Shown: positions 27,913 to 39,201, counted from the first letter of the stretch. The stretch: 64,000 nucleotides of DNA from Flavobacterium micromati (GCF_900129585.1 NZ_FQWF01000002.1:62001-126000), one strand, 5' to 3'. Made by a program: numbers and translations. The notes: a model not told the origin generated them from the sequence alone.

Positions 27913-28827
27913 TTACTTTGTAAGACAATCTTTCAATGCTTCGTCTAGCTTTGTGTATCTAAACTCAAAACCAGTTTGTTCAATTTTATCAGATGAAACT
28001 CGTCTTCCCGTTAGTACAATTTTGGACATTTCGCCTAAAGCTAATTTTAATAATAAAGCTGGAACATTTGGTAACCATATTTTATATCCAAAAAGCCCCG
28101 CTAATATTTGTGAAAAGCCTTTATTAGTCATGTTATCATTAATTGCGGCATTATAAGGTCCTGACATTTCAGTGTTTGTCAATGCGTGTAGGTAAATGGC
28201 ACATAAATCATCAACATGAATCCACGGCATATATTGCTTTCCATTCCCTAATGCGGAACCTAACCGATACTTGAACAATGGAATTAATTTAATTAAAAAA
28301 CCATCATTTTTCCCTAAGACTAATCCTGTTCTTATTTTTACAGTTCGAATGTTTAGATTTTCAATAAAATTTGTAGAATCTTCCCATTTTTGACAAGCGT
28401 AACCTAAAAAATCATTAGCTGGAGCATCATTTTCAGTACAAATTTCTTCGCCGTTTACCGCGCCGTAAAAGCCTATCGCCGAAGCTGAAATAAATGCATC
28501 AAGTTTCTTATTATTTTTTTTAATTGCTGAATATAGCAGTAAAGTGGATTGTTCCCTACTTTCTATAATTGCTTCTTTTCGTTTAGCAGTCCATCGTTTC
28601 TCAGCAATATTTTCACCTGCAAGGTGAATAATATAATCGGCTCTTACAACGCACTCCTCGTCGATAAATAGACTTTTAACATTCCATTTATAATAAAAAA
28701 CATCTTTCTTATTTTTCTTTTTAGTTCTACTTAAAATAGAAACTGAAAATCCTTTTGCTAACAATAATGCTGTTAAGTGACTTCCTATAAATCCTGCGCC
28801 ACCGCTAATTAATACGTTTTTTTTCAT
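27913..28827 (-). CDS. TIGR01777-family NAD(P)-binding epimerase-like protein (YfcH-like)
   Basis: The 304-residue protein is an extended short-chain dehydrogenase of the TIGR01777 family. It has the Rossmann motif GGAGFIGSHL at residues 9-18, IIHLAGENIAEKRW near residue 66, SASAIGFYG near residue 113 in the active-site region, and a C-terminal DUF1731-like end with LPNVPALLLKLALGEM. The substrate is unknown for the family. It is divergent from the TetR-like gene, and the shared 118-bp region carries an inverted repeat. It begins the light-response cluster, where this family is often found. Confidence 0.85.
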   Translation of the reverse strand: MKKNVLISGGAGFIGSHLTALLLAKGFSVSILSRTKKKNKKDVFYYKWNVKSLFIDEECVVRADYIIHLAGENIAEKRWTAKRKEAIIESREQSTLLLYSAIKKNNKKLDAFISASAIGFYGAVNGEEICTENDAPANDFLGYACQKWEDSTNFIENLNIRTVKIRTGLVLGKNDGFLIKLIPLFKYRLGSALGNGKQYMPWIHVDDLCAIYLHALTNTEMSGPYNAAINDNMTNKGFSQILAGLFGYKIWLPNVPALLLKLALGEMSKIVLTGRRVSSDKIEQTGFEFRYTKLDEALKDCLTK

Positions 28828-28877
28828 AAGACCGTAAAGCTAATCATTTTTTGATTGTATAAAATTATAATAAATTT

Positions 28878-28907
28878 TGTTTAACTTTATTAATATATCG
28901 TTAAACA
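28878..28907. promoter_or_regulatory. Inverted repeat operator candidate
   Basis: TGTTTAAC (28878-28885) and GTTAAACA (28900-28907) form a perfect inverted repeat with a 14-nt spacer. It lies just upstream of a near-consensus -7 element (TACCTTTA, 28913-28920) for the TetR-like gene, where a repressor could block transcription. Confidence 0.5.
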
Positions 28908-28945
28908 TTTATTACCTTTATACCCTAAATATAAATATAGCAAAA

Positions 28946-29605
28946 ATGGCTACAAAAAAAACAAAAATAACGAAAGATAGAATAGTTTCTTTGTACATGG
29001 ACTATGTATTAGAGAATAGCGAAAAACCAAAATCAGTTTATATTTTTACAAAAATGAACGATTTTTCAGAAACAGAATTCTATGCCTTTTTTGGTACTAT
29101 TGAAAGTATTGAAAAAGAAATATTTAAAATGTTTGTTGAAAAAACAGTCGAATTACTTAGCCTAAATCAGGAGTATGAAACTTATGATATGAAAAGTAAA
29201 ATGCTCAGTTTTTACTTTACATTTTTTGAAATTCTTACTGCTAATAGAAGTTATGTTGTTATGGTGCTAAAGGAGCATAATAATGATCTTAAAAAATTGA
29301 ATCTTCTTGCGGGACTCAGAAAAAGCTTCAAAAGTTATTTAGCAGAAATTATTACTGACGACTTTAGAACACAACAAGAAAGCTTACAGAATTTTCAGGA
29401 AAAAGCATTTCAAGAGTCCTCGTGGTTTCAATTGCTTTTAACAATGAAATTTTGGCTTGATGATTCTTCACCGTCTTTTGAAAAAACAGACATTTATATT
29501 GAAAAATCAGTAAAAGCAAATTTTGAATTGATGAATATTGCCCCAATAGATAGCTTAATCGACTTTGGAAAATTCATTTTCAAAGAAAAAATATATAATA
29601 AATAA
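28946..29605 (+). CDS. TetR-like regulator
   Basis: From ATG 28946 the protein has 219 residues. The N-terminal 50 residues, with TKDRIVSLYMDYVLENSEKP and FSETEFYAFFGTIESIEKEI, look like the helix-turn-helix of TetR regulators, with the Y-x-F-F-G segment at the end. The remainder is helical and would be the ligand or dimerisation domain. The stop overlaps the start of the ABC1 kinase gene (TAATG). The possible upstream TTG start at 28877 lies within the inverted repeat and is rejected. It probably controls its own operon; the inducer is unknown. Confidence 0.75.
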   Translation: MATKKTKITKDRIVSLYMDYVLENSEKPKSVYIFTKMNDFSETEFYAFFGTIESIEKEIFKMFVEKTVELLSLNQEYETYDMKSKMLSFYFTFFEILTANRSYVVMVLKEHNNDLKKLNLLAGLRKSFKSYLAEIITDDFRTQQESLQNFQEKAFQESSWFQLLLTMKFWLDDSSPSFEKTDIYIEKSVKANFELMNIAPIDSLIDFGKFIFKEKIYNK

Positions 29606-30912
29606 TGAAAACCATAGACTATATCCCAACTTCAAAAATTGAAAGAGCGACAAAGCTTGTTCAAACTGGTGCAAAAGTGGGAGTAAATTACTTAAAATAT
29701 TATGGTGAGAAAATCGTAAATTCTGATTTAACTCGCGATAAATTGAATGAAGATAATGCCGAAGATATTTATGACGGTTTAAAAAGCTTAAAAGGAAGCG
29801 CGCTGAAAGTAGCTCAAATGTTGAGTATGGACAAGAGTTTTTTGCCACAAGCGTACGTAGAGAAATTTTCACTGTCTCAATTTTCAGTTCCTCCACTTTC
29901 TGCTCCCCTAGTATTGAAAACGTTTAAAACAAATTTTGGCAAAACACCATTTGAAATTTTTGATGAATTTAATGCAACATCGGTAAATGCAGCAAGTATT
30001 GGTCAAGTACACGTTGCAATGAAAGATGGTAAAAAACTAGCGGTAAAAATTCAATATCCAGGAGTCGCAAATAGTATTTCGTCAGATTTATCAATGGTTA
30101 AGCCAATTGCGATTAGAATGTTTAATCTTCAAGGTAAAGATTCCGATAAGTATTTCAAGGAGGTTGAAGATAAACTTATTGAAGAAACCAATTATTCATT
30201 GGAACTAAAACAAAGTCAAGAGGTTGTTGACGCATGCAAAAAAATTGATAATCTAGTTTTTCCAAATTACTATTCGGAGTTTTCGTCAGAAAAAATTATT
30301 ACGATGGACTGGATGACGGGAAAACACCTTTCAGAATTCACTAAAATTAATACAGATCAAACTGTTGCAGATAAAGTGGGTCAAGCTTTATGGGATTTTT
30401 ACATGTACCAAATTCATATTTTGAAAAAAGTACACGCTGATCCACATCCTGGAAATTTTTTAGTAAATGATAAGAATCAACTTGTTGCACTTGATTTTGG
30501 CTGCATGAAAAAAATTCCTTTGGAATTTTATACACCTTATTTTGAACTGATAGATAAAAACGTCATCAATAACGCAGCAATTTTTAACGCGAAATTGTTT
30601 GAACTTGAGATTTTAAGAACAGATGATTCCAAAGAAGAAATAACGTATTTCACTGATATGTTTCATGATTTATTGTCTTTGTTTACAATGCCTTTTCAGG
30701 CGAAAACATTTGATTTCTCGGACCAAAGTTTTTTCGAAAGTATCGCACTTCTCGGAGAGCGATTTTCAAAAGATACGAACTTGAAAAAAATGAATGGAAA
30801 TAGAGGTTCCAAACATTTTATCTATATGAATCGAACTTTCTTTGGATTATACAACTTGATGTTTGATTTGAAAGCAAAAGTAACAGTTAATGAATTTGAA
30901 AAATATAAGTAG
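29605..30912 (+). CDS. ABC1/UbiB-family atypical kinase
   Basis: The 435-residue protein has the UbiB/AarF landmarks. These are an N-terminal KxGQ-like motif in the form [14 protein letters not shown] near residue 55, SIGQVHVA near residue 132, AVKIQYPGV with the ATP-binding Lys near residue 147, HADPHPGNF near residue 280, and [10 protein letters not shown] with a DFG-type metal-binding Asp near residue 298. The family supports quinone or isoprenoid lipid metabolism through an ATPase activity. It follows the TetR-like gene without a gap and ends on the start base of the DUF2256 gene, so all are likely one operon. Confidence 0.9.
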   Translation: MKTIDYIPTSKIERATKLVQTGAKVGVNYLKYYGEKIVNSDLTRDKLNEDNAEDIYDGLKSLKGSALKVAQMLSMDKSFLPQAYVEKFSLSQFSVPPLSAPLVLKTFKTNFGKTPFEIFDEFNATSVNAASIGQVHVAMKDGKKLAVKIQYPGVANSISSDLSMVKPIAIRMFNLQGKDSDKYFKEVEDKLIEETNYSLELKQSQEVVDACKKIDNLVFPNYYSEFSSEKIITMDWMTGKHLSEFTKINTDQTVADKVGQALWDFYMYQIHILKKVHADPHPGNFLVNDKNQLVALDFGCMKKIPLEFYTPYFELIDKNVINNAAIFNAKLFELEILRTDDSKEEITYFTDMFHDLLSLFTMPFQAKTFDFSDQSFFESIALLGERFSKDTNLKKMNGNRGSKHFIYMNRTFFGLYNLMFDLKAKVTVNEFEKYK

Positions 30913-31046
30913 TGAAAAAGCAAAATCTGCCTTCTAAATTGTGTCTGGTTTGCAACCGACCGTTTACTTGGCGGAAAAAATGGGAAAAAGTTTGGGATGA
31001 GGTAAAATATTGTAGTGAAAAATGCAGAAGAAACAAAAAGGATTAG
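30912..31046 (+). CDS. DUF2256 zinc-ribbon small protein
   Basis: This 44-residue protein starts with GTG on the last base of the kinase stop. It reads [20 protein letters not shown] and then [10 protein letters not shown], matching the DUF2256 family, with a C-x2-C and C-x3-C pair that would hold zinc. The gene overlaps the next one, a cryptochrome, by 25 bp. DUF2256 genes commonly sit beside cryptochrome/photolyase genes, so it is probably an accessory of that system; its role is not known. Confidence 0.88.
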   Translation: MKKQNLPSKLCLVCNRPFTWRKKWEKVWDEVKYCSEKCRRNKKD

Positions 31047-32326
31047 TTTGGTTTAGAAATGACTTAAGAGTTAATGATAATGAATCTTTAACAAAGGCAA
31101 TGGCTGAAAATGAAACAGTCTTGGCTGTTTATTATTTTGATCCAAGGCATTTTGAAGAAACAAAATTTGGATTTAAAAAAACGGAGAAGTTTAGAGCTAA
31201 ATTTTTAATTGAAACTGTTACAGAATTAAAACAAAATCTCTCAAAACTGAACATCTCACTTTTGATTTACAACCAAAAACCTGAAGATTCTATTGTTAAA
31301 ATATGTAAGGAGTTTGATATTCAAACTATTTATACTCAAGAAGAATGGACCAGCGAAGAGATGGAAGTTTTAACTAACGTTAAAAAAAGTATTCCTGAAT
31401 CTACAATATTTAAAGCAACTTATAATCAGTTTTTGTTTCACCCTACGGATATCCCGTTTGAATTGAAGACAATTCCAAACGTGTTCACGCAGTTTAGAAA
31501 CAAATGTGAAAAATATAGCAAGGTGAGAACAGAATTTGCTGTGAAACCGATGCCAATAGAAAATTTGCGAGAAAATCTTACTGATATACCTACAATGAAA
31601 ATTTTAAGTTTTGAAGATTTTGAAATAGATTCTCGAACAGCATTCCCTTTTAAAGGTGGAGAAAATGAAGCATTAAAAAGATTAGAAAGTTATTTTTGGG
31701 AAACCGAAAAACTAAGTTTTTACAAAGTGACTCGCAATGGCTTAATTGGCGCTGATTTCAGTTCCAAATTTTCACCGTGGTTAGCCAATGGAAGTATTTC
31801 GGCAAAGACAATATATTGGGAAATTAAAAAATATGAAGAGCAAGTCGAAAAAAATGATTCCACTTATTGGTTAATATTTGAATTGATATGGAGAGATTAT
31901 TTTAAATATGTTTCATTGAAAAATGGAAATTCAATTTTCAAAATTGGTGGCATATTAGACAAAAATTACGATTGGAAATCCAATAAATCAGCAATAGATA
32001 GTTGGATAAACGGAACGACGGCTGAACCTTTTGTTAATGCAAATATGATTGAATTGCAGCAAACGGGTTGGATGAGCAATAGAGGACGACAAAATGTAGG
32101 TTCTTATTTTGCCAAGAATCTGATTTTAGATTGGCGCATAGGAGCAGCATACTTTGAATCGATGCTAATTGATTATGATGTTCATAGTAATTATGGCAAT
32201 TGGATGTACGTTTCCGGCGTTGGCAATGATCCAAGAGATCGTAAATTCAACATAAAGTTACAAGCTGAAAATTACGATGGACAATCGAAATTTCAAAAAT
32301 TGTGGTTGCAACAAAAATTATTTTAA
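31022..32326 (+). CDS. DASH-type cryptochrome/photolyase
   Basis: The 434-residue flavoprotein opens with [17 protein letters not shown], the photolyase antenna-domain start typical of the DASH class. The FAD-binding domain contains LFHPTDIPF and [13 protein letters not shown] segments, then [20 protein letters not shown] and [20 protein letters not shown] near the C-terminus, all DASH-like. DASH proteins repair cyclobutane dimers, mainly in single-stranded DNA, or act in light signalling, using FAD and often a folate antenna. The gene overlaps the DUF2256 gene and is followed by a second photolyase homologue after 4 bp. Confidence 0.9.
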   Translation: MQKKQKGLVWFRNDLRVNDNESLTKAMAENETVLAVYYFDPRHFEETKFGFKKTEKFRAKFLIETVTELKQNLSKLNISLLIYNQKPEDSIVKICKEFDIQTIYTQEEWTSEEMEVLTNVKKSIPESTIFKATYNQFLFHPTDIPFELKTIPNVFTQFRNKCEKYSKVRTEFAVKPMPIENLRENLTDIPTMKILSFEDFEIDSRTAFPFKGGENEALKRLESYFWETEKLSFYKVTRNGLIGADFSSKFSPWLANGSISAKTIYWEIKKYEEQVEKNDSTYWLIFELIWRDYFKYVSLKNGNSIFKIGGILDKNYDWKSNKSAIDSWINGTTAEPFVNANMIELQQTGWMSNRGRQNVGSYFAKNLILDWRIGAAYFESMLIDYDVHSNYGNWMYVSGVGNDPRDRKFNIKLQAENYDGQSKFQKLWLQQKLF

Positions 32327-32330
32327 GAAA

Positions 32331-33815
32331 ATGAATACTAACAAGAAAACAATTAATGTAGTTTGGTTCAAAAGAGACCTTCGTTTACAAGATAACGAAG
32401 CGATCTTTAATGCAATAAAAACAAATACACCTACTTTATTGCTTTTTGTATTTGAAAAATCTTTAGAACAAGATTCACATTACAGCGCAAGACATTGGAA
32501 TTTTATCAAACAATCGCTAGTTGATGTTAACAAACAATTGGAGCAATGCAATACGCGTGTTTTAGCAGTTTCATCAGAAGTGCTTCAGGTTTTTAATATT
32601 CTTGAGGAAACTTATAAAATTGATACTGTATTTTCACATCAAGAAACAGGTTTAAAAATTACCTACGAGAGAGACAAAACATTTAAGAGATTTTGCAAAA
32701 ACAATCAAATCAATTGGATTCAAAATATAAATAACGGAATTTTTAGAGGTTTAAAAGATAGAACTAGATGGGTTTCTGGTTGGGAAAATTACATGAACGA
32801 GCCCCTTTTGGATTTTAATCCAAAAGAAGGTCAATTTTTAACTGCGGACGCAATTACCGAATTGGAAAACGTCTTAGAAAAAACTAATTTAGAGACCACT
32901 CAAGATGCCATTTTTCAAAAAGGAGGCTCTACAATGGCAGGGAAATATTTAAAAACTTTCCTTGACGAACGTTATCATTTTTACAGTTACAACATTTCTA
33001 AACCATTATTATCTAGAAAAAGTTGTAGTCGCCTTTCACCATATATTGCATGGGGTAATTTATCTACGCGTCAAGTTTTGCAAAAAACAGCGACTTTCAG
33101 ACTGACCTGCAAAGACAAAAAACAAATCGATTCTTTCGTTTCTAGATTGACGTGGCAAGCACATTTCATTCAAAAGTTTGAAATGGAGGAAATCATGGAA
33201 TTTGAAAGTGTCAATAAGGGCTTTCACTCAATAAAAAAGAAACCAAATGAAAATCACATTGAAGCTTGGAAAAAAGGAATGACTGGATTTCCACTAGTAG
33301 ATGCTTCGATGCGCTGTTTGAACGAAACAGGCTATTTGAATTTTAGAATGCGAGCCATGCTTGTTTCTTTTTTTACTCACAATCTATGGCAACCTTGGCA
33401 AGAAGCAACACAACATTTATCACAAAAATTCCTTGATTTTGAACCCGGGATTCATTTTCCGCAGTTGCAAATGCAAGCTGGCGAGACTGGAATTAATATG
33501 TTACGAATTTATAATCCTATTAAAAATAGTTATGAACACGATCCTGAAGGAGAATTTATAAAAAAATGGGTTCCTGAATTAGAGAATTTACCAAGAGTTT
33601 TTATTCATGAACCGTTTAAAATGACCTATCTAGATCAAAAATTTAATGATTTTGAAATAGGAATAAACTATCCCAAACCAATAGTCAACATGGAAAGAAC
33701 AAGAAAATTTGCGAGTGATTTTCTATGGAAAATGAAAAAAGATCCGATGGTAAAGGAAGAAGCGTTGCGAATATTAAAATTGCATACGATGGCTGACATT
33801 GGTGACAGCGAATAA
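32331..33815 (+). CDS. Second cryptochrome/photolyase-family flavoprotein
   Basis: From ATG 32331 this is a 494-residue member of the photolyase/cryptochrome superfamily. The antenna domain starts [17 protein letters not shown]. The FAD domain has [37 protein letters not shown] and [20 protein letters not shown]. The last motif belongs to a bacterial subgroup distinct from both DASH and classical PhrB. Whether it repairs CPD or 6-4 lesions or only senses light is not decidable from the sequence. An in-frame start at 32277 would overlap the upstream gene and is less likely. Confidence 0.85.
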   Translation: MNTNKKTINVVWFKRDLRLQDNEAIFNAIKTNTPTLLLFVFEKSLEQDSHYSARHWNFIKQSLVDVNKQLEQCNTRVLAVSSEVLQVFNILEETYKIDTVFSHQETGLKITYERDKTFKRFCKNNQINWIQNINNGIFRGLKDRTRWVSGWENYMNEPLLDFNPKEGQFLTADAITELENVLEKTNLETTQDAIFQKGGSTMAGKYLKTFLDERYHFYSYNISKPLLSRKSCSRLSPYIAWGNLSTRQVLQKTATFRLTCKDKKQIDSFVSRLTWQAHFIQKFEMEEIMEFESVNKGFHSIKKKPNENHIEAWKKGMTGFPLVDASMRCLNETGYLNFRMRAMLVSFFTHNLWQPWQEATQHLSQKFLDFEPGIHFPQLQMQAGETGINMLRIYNPIKNSYEHDPEGEFIKKWVPELENLPRVFIHEPFKMTYLDQKFNDFEIGINYPKPIVNMERTRKFASDFLWKMKKDPMVKEEALRILKLHTMADIGDSE

Positions 33816-33859
33816 ATTTTTTAAAAATAAAGATACTAGTTAATTAAAATTTTACAATT

Positions 33860-34144
33860 GTGACTGACAAAAAAGAACTCACAGATTTAGACAAAGACCG
33901 GATCATTGAAATGGCTTGGGAAGACAGAACAACATTTGATGCAATTTTACTTCAATTTGGCTTAAAAGAGCAAGAAGTTATTGACTTAATGCGCAACGAA
34001 ATGAAACCTTCAAGTTTTAGAATGTGGCGACAACGAGTTCAAGGCCGTAAAACCAAACATGAAAAACTAAGAGACTTTAGAGAAGGACGCTTTAAATGCA
34101 CAATGCAAAGACAAATAAATAATAATAAAATTTCTAAAAGGTAG
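33860..34144 (+). CDS. TIGR03643 family protein
   Basis: This 94-residue basic protein starts with GTG. It has LTDLDKDRIIEMAWEDRTTF then FGLKEQEVIDLMRNEMKPSS and FRMWRQRVQGRKTKH, the pattern of TIGR03643, a small family of unknown function that often neighbours photolyase genes. The helical N-terminal half could be a helix-turn-helix. It fits the operon of light-response genes, 44 bp after the photolyase stop. No catalytic role is evident. Confidence 0.85.
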   Translation: MTDKKELTDLDKDRIIEMAWEDRTTFDAILLQFGLKEQEVIDLMRNEMKPSSFRMWRQRVQGRKTKHEKLRDFREGRFKCTMQRQINNNKISKR

Positions 34145-34194
34145 TTTTTAGAAAAATAAAAAGAATATTTTAACAATCGATTGAATCAATAAAT

Positions 34195-34906
<712 letters not shown>

Positions 34907-34932
34907 TGTATATAATAATTGAAAATAGAATA

Positions 34933-35544
34933 ATGATAAAAGAAATAAAGAGCTACGAAAAGATCGATCAATACGATACTGAAATAACTGAAGTATTAGC
35001 TGATAGTTATAGAATTATAATTGAAAATTTGGGAGAGGATGTGACACGCGAAGGCTTAGAAAAAACTCCAGAACGCGTAGCTAAAGCAATGCAATATTTA
35101 ACCCATGGTTACGGCTTAGATCCTTTAGAAATATTAAAATCAGCAATGTTTACTGAAGATCACCAACAAATGATTGTAGTAAAAGACATTGAAGTTTATT
35201 CTATGTGTGAGCACCACATGCTACCTTTTTTTGGAAAAGCACATGTGGCTTACATTCCAAATGGTAAAATTGTAGGATTGAGCAAAATTCCTAGAGTTGT
35301 TGATGCGTTTGCAAGAAGAATGCAGGTGCAAGAGCGTTTAACGGATCAAATTAAAAATTGCATTCAAGAAGCATTAAATCCGCTTGGAGTGGCTGTTATT
35401 ATTGAAGCGCAACACATGTGCATGCAAATGCGTGGTATTCAGAAACAAAATTCGGTTACGACAACCTCTTCATTTACAGGGGCTTTTGAAAAAGACAAAA
35501 CGAGAAAAGAGTTTATTAGCCTTGTTTCGAATAAATTGAGTTAA
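34933..35544 (+). CDS. folE: GTP cyclohydrolase I
   Basis: FolE converts GTP to dihydroneopterin triphosphate, the first step to tetrahydrofolate and related pterins. The 203-residue product from ATG 34933 has the normal length, with zinc ligands in [20 protein letters not shown] and in QHMCMQMRG. The motif [20 protein letters not shown] is also present. Its place among photolyase genes suggests it boosts the folate antenna (methenyltetrahydrofolate) used by these enzymes, and it may be a second folE beyond the housekeeping copy. An in-frame TTG at 34906 overlaps the microsatellite and is rejected. Confidence 0.95.
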   Translation: MIKEIKSYEKIDQYDTEITEVLADSYRIIIENLGEDVTREGLEKTPERVAKAMQYLTHGYGLDPLEILKSAMFTEDHQQMIVVKDIEVYSMCEHHMLPFFGKAHVAYIPNGKIVGLSKIPRVVDAFARRMQVQERLTDQIKNCIQEALNPLGVAVIIEAQHMCMQMRGIQKQNSVTTTSSFTGAFEKDKTRKEFISLVSNKLS

Positions 35545-35588
35545 CTTTATTTTTATAAAAATAGGATAGCGAATTAAAAAAAAACTTG

Positions 35589-35656
35589 AAGGCGCAAATA
35601 TTAAAAGAACAATGTCATTTATTCCGGCATAAAATTTTATGATTTTGCGCCTTTTT
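35589..35656 (+). terminator. Stem-loop with T run after folE
   Basis: AAGGCGCAAA (35589-35598) pairs with TTTGCGCCTT (35644-35653), followed by T residues. The 45-nt loop is long for a terminator and includes the small palindrome ATAAAATTTTAT. It separates folE from the next gene. Confidence 0.6.
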
Positions 35657-35672
35657 GTTATAAATATAAAAA

Positions 35673-37091
35673 ATGAAAATTCTCTTAACTGGCGCAACAG
35701 GTTACATCGGGAAGCGACTTTTACCTTACTTGGTTGGAGAAGGTCATACTGTAGTGTGCTGTGTAAGAGATAAAAATAGGTTTTACTGCCCTGATGAATT
35801 ACAAGATCACGTTACTGTGATTGAAGTTGACTTTTTAAAAAAAGAAACACTTAGTTCAATCCCAGTTGATATTGATGCCGTTTATTATTTAATTCATTCA
35901 ATGTCGGGTTCTGCTACTAATTTTAGCAAGTTGGAGAGTTTATCCGCTGAAAATTTTGTCACAAGAATAAACGAAACTGCTGCGCAACAAGTTATTTACT
36001 TAAGTGGAATTGTCAATGACAAATCGTTATCCAAACATTTATCATCTCGAAAAAAAGTAGAGGAAATTTTAAACACGGGTGCTTTTGCGTCAACAACTTT
36101 GCGAGCAGGAATAATTGTTGGGTCTGGAAGTGCATCATTTGACATTATTAGAGATTTAGTAAATAAATTACCGGTGATGATTACTCCAAAATGGTTGAAT
36201 ACTAAATGTCAGCCAATAGCAATTCCTGATGTTCTTGATTTTTTATCTAAATCTTTATTAAATCCCGCTACTTACAATCAAAGTTTTGATATAGGCGGAC
36301 CAGATATTTTAACTTATAAGGAAATGCTTTTAGGATTTGCTGAGGCGAAAAACCTGAAAAGATGGATTTTTACAGTTCCTGTCATGACGCCAAAATTATC
36401 ATCGTATTGGTTGTATTTTGTCACCTCAACCTCCTATAGACTTGCATCAGCTTTAGTCAGCAGTATGAAAGTAGAAGTGGTTTGCAGCGATACAAGAATT
36501 AATGAATTGCTAGATGTTACTCCTATGACATACAAACAAGGACTGTCGCGAGCCCTCATCAAAGTTGACGAAGATAAAGTTGCCTCAAGCTGGAAAGATT
36601 CTTTAGTAAGCGGTAGATTTAGCAGCAATTTATCAGAATACCTCAAAGTTCCTAAAAAAGATTGTTTCATCGATCGTCGTAAAATGGAAATTATTGACCG
36701 CGATTTTACAATTAACAGAATATGGTCTATAGGTGGTGAAACTGGTTGGTATTACGGAGACTGGCTTTGGAATTTAAGAGGATTTATTGACAAATTATAT
36801 GGCGGTGTGGGTTCACGAAGAGGAAGAACTAATAGACATGATATACACTCAGGTGACGCTTTAGATTTTTGGCGTGTTTTATATGCTAATAAAGTGGAAG
36901 GAAAACTAATCTTGTTTGCAGAAATGAAATTACCTGGTGAAGCTTGGTTAGAATTTAAAATAATAAATGATACATTATATCAATCGGCAACGTTTAGACC
37001 AAAAGGAATTTGGGGAAAACTATACTGGTATTCTGTACTTCCGTTTCACGGATTTATTTTCCAAGGAATGTTAGAGAAATTAATAAAATAA
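35673..37091 (+). CDS. NAD(P)-binding protein with DUF2867 domain
   Basis: The 472-residue protein joins an atypical SDR Rossmann domain (GATGYIGKRLLP at residues 7-18, YLIHSMSG near residue 72) to a C-terminal DUF2867 region from about residue 325, with GGETGWYYGDWLWNLRGFID and GVGSRRGR. This two-part architecture recurs next to photolyase and carotenoid genes in marine and freshwater Bacteroidota; its substrate is unknown. The fold of the second part suggests a SRPBCC-like ligand pocket. The gene is last in the plus-strand run. Confidence 0.85.
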   Translation: MKILLTGATGYIGKRLLPYLVGEGHTVVCCVRDKNRFYCPDELQDHVTVIEVDFLKKETLSSIPVDIDAVYYLIHSMSGSATNFSKLESLSAENFVTRINETAAQQVIYLSGIVNDKSLSKHLSSRKKVEEILNTGAFASTTLRAGIIVGSGSASFDIIRDLVNKLPVMITPKWLNTKCQPIAIPDVLDFLSKSLLNPATYNQSFDIGGPDILTYKEMLLGFAEAKNLKRWIFTVPVMTPKLSSYWLYFVTSTSYRLASALVSSMKVEVVCSDTRINELLDVTPMTYKQGLSRALIKVDEDKVASSWKDSLVSGRFSSNLSEYLKVPKKDCFIDRRKMEIIDRDFTINRIWSIGGETGWYYGDWLWNLRGFIDKLYGGVGSRRGRTNRHDIHSGDALDFWRVLYANKVEGKLILFAEMKLPGEAWLEFKIINDTLYQSATFRPKGIWGKLYWYSVLPFHGFIFQGMLEKLIK

Positions 37092-37444
37092 TTCTCTTAA
37101 TTAATAAGTCATTTTATTTATTATTGTTTTGGCGCAAAGACCAAATGACACTATTTTTAGATAATTATGCCAAGCAAAACCAACACAAATTTTACAAATT
37201 TTCACAGACATTGAACAGTTGATAATTATAAATTTGAAGAAAAAACAGAAGTTACACTGATAATTTATCGGGAATTAAATTAATTTGTCTTTTATTATGC
37301 AAAAGCTGTTAACTTGAAAGACTAGCTATAACCTTTAATACCTCATTGCAAAAAATAGTTTTTTTTTATAAAATCATATTGAATCTCTCAAATCGAACAC
37401 AAAAAAATCTTCGGTAATCTGTTCAATCTATGTTACAATATTTT
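37092..37444. other. 353-bp convergent intergenic region
   Basis: It lies between the DUF2867 gene and the photolyase gene, which converge. I see no gene and no clear terminator hairpin. Confidence 0.5.
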
Positions 37445-38740
37445 CTACTTGATAATCCCCGCTTTGTAAGTTGCAATTGCTCTATCCCTCGCCATAGCGT
37501 GCTCGACCATTGGTTTTCCATATCCTAAATCAAATTCTTTTATCCATTTCCTAATGTAAATTCCTTTTTCATCAAATTTCTTTTGCTGAATTTCCGGATT
37601 AAATACTCTAAAATACGGAGCTGCATCGCAACCGGTTCCAGCTGCCCATTGCCAGTTTCCTACGTTTGAGGACATGTCATAATCCAGTAACTTCTCAGCA
37701 AAATAGGCCTCGCCCCACTGCCATTCGATCATTAAATGTTTACACAGAAAGCTAGCAGTTACCATCCGAACTCTATTGTGCATATAACCCGTTTCATTAA
37801 GTTGGCGCATTCCTGCATCAACCATGGGATAACCAGTTTTTCCTGCACACCAGCGCTTAAAATCATCTTCGTTATTACGCCATTGGATTCCATCATAGGC
37901 AGCCTTGAAATTGTGGTCTTTTACTTTAGGAAAACTATATAAAATTTGCTTAAAAAATTCTCTCCAAATTAACTCACTTAAAAAAACTTCATTTTTATGA
38001 AAAGCCCAATTAACTAATTTACGAACACTAACGGTCCCAAAACGCAAGTGCGGCGATAGATAAGAAGTTTTATCCATTGCAGGAAAATCTCTCGTGTCCT
38101 GATAATTAGCAATAAATTTAAGGTTGTGAGCTTTGACTTTAATACTACTCTCTTTAAATCCTATTTGTTCTAAAGTGGGGAAATCAAAACTATTTTTATG
38201 AAAATTAACAAAGAGCTCAGTTAAATCATACTCTTGAACTGGAGCTATGGATTTATACTTCTCTAACCATTTATTTTTAAAAGGAGTATAAACGGTGTAT
38301 GGCAATCCATCGGCCTTGGTAACTTCTTTTTCTTCAAAAATTACTTGATCTTTGAAAGTATATAAACCGATACTATTTGACTCTAACAATTTAGATAAAG
38401 CATTGTCTCTTGCAGTAGCGTACGGTTCATAATCTTTATTAAAAAAGACTTTTTTAATATCAAATTCTTGTAAAAGTGATTCCCACACTTCTAACGTTTT
38501 TCCTTTTCTTACTAAAATTGAACTATGCAAATCAAGTAATTCTAAGTTGATCTTCGAGATATTCTCGTAAATGAAACTTACCCGAGCATCATCATTTGGT
38601 AATTTATCTAAAATTTCATCATCAAAAATAAACAATGGAATTACAGGATATTGTGATTGTAAAGCATGAAATAATCCTACATTGTCATCCAGACGCAAAT
38701 CTCGTCTAAACCAGAAAAAAGAAACCGCTTGCTTGCTCAT
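37445..38740 (-). CDS. phrB: Deoxyribodipyrimidine photolyase, class I type
   Basis: PhrB repairs UV-made cyclobutane pyrimidine dimers using blue light and FADH-. The 431-residue protein begins FFWFRRDLRLDDNVGLFHAL. The FAD/DNA-binding core has TSYLSPHLRFGTVSVR, GKTGYPMVDAGMRQLNETG and YMHNRVRMVTASFL, then WQWAAGTGCDAAPYFRVFNP, the classic photolyase C-terminal signature. It starts on the last bases of the upstream SRPBCC gene (TAATG), so the two are coupled. It is the third photolyase-family gene in the cluster and the one best matched to true CPD repair. Confidence 0.94.
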   Translation of the reverse strand: MSKQAVSFFWFRRDLRLDDNVGLFHALQSQYPVIPLFIFDDEILDKLPNDDARVSFIYENISKINLELLDLHSSILVRKGKTLEVWESLLQEFDIKKVFFNKDYEPYATARDNALSKLLESNSIGLYTFKDQVIFEEKEVTKADGLPYTVYTPFKNKWLEKYKSIAPVQEYDLTELFVNFHKNSFDFPTLEQIGFKESSIKVKAHNLKFIANYQDTRDFPAMDKTSYLSPHLRFGTVSVRKLVNWAFHKNEVFLSELIWREFFKQILYSFPKVKDHNFKAAYDGIQWRNNEDDFKRWCAGKTGYPMVDAGMRQLNETGYMHNRVRMVTASFLCKHLMIEWQWGEAYFAEKLLDYDMSSNVGNWQWAAGTGCDAAPYFRVFNPEIQQKKFDEKGIYIRKWIKEFDLGYGKPMVEHAMARDRAIATYKAGIIK

Positions 38741-39201
38741 TATTTCCCATTAAACATTTCATCCACTTTAGTTACTCGATAAGCAAAGATGGATTTTAAT
38801 TTATTTTTCACGACTAAAGTATTCATGATACGTCCAATAAAACCAAGTGGTAATCCGTAGTGAACTACATCAGTCATTTTTGTTCCAGTTGCTGTAGCTT
38901 CGAAAAAATGTTTGTGGTGCCAAAAGCTGTAAGGACCATACCGCTGTTCATCTATAAAATAACTATTTTCTTTTACGCAGGTAATTAATGTCATCCATGA
39001 TAATGTAATTCCAAAAAGTGGGGTTACTTTATACTGAATAATTTGTCCAGGGTACATTGATTTTTGATCAAAATCAGTGATTTGAAAACCCATTCCTTCT
39101 GGCGTAATTTTTTGCAGGTTTCTTGGATTAGAAAAGAAAGCCCAGCATTCTTGAACGGTTGCATTCACATGTTGAACCGTTTCTTGTTTGTATATTTTCA
39201 T
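38740..39201 (-). CDS. SRPBCC (START-like) family protein
   Basis: The 153-residue protein has the polyketide cyclase/START-like fold of the SRPBCC superfamily: QHVNATVQECWAFFSNPRNL, ITPEGMGFQI, and QRYGPYSFWHHKHFFEAT. Such barrels bind hydrophobic ligands. It is translationally coupled to phrB, and genes of this type are regular partners of photolyase and carotenoid genes in the group. The ligand is not known. Confidence 0.85.
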   Translation of the reverse strand: MKIYKQETVQHVNATVQECWAFFSNPRNLQKITPEGMGFQITDFDQKSMYPGQIIQYKVTPLFGITLSWMTLITCVKENSYFIDEQRYGPYSFWHHKHFFEATATGTKMTDVVHYGLPLGFIGRIMNTLVVKNKLKSIFAYRVTKVDEMFNGK

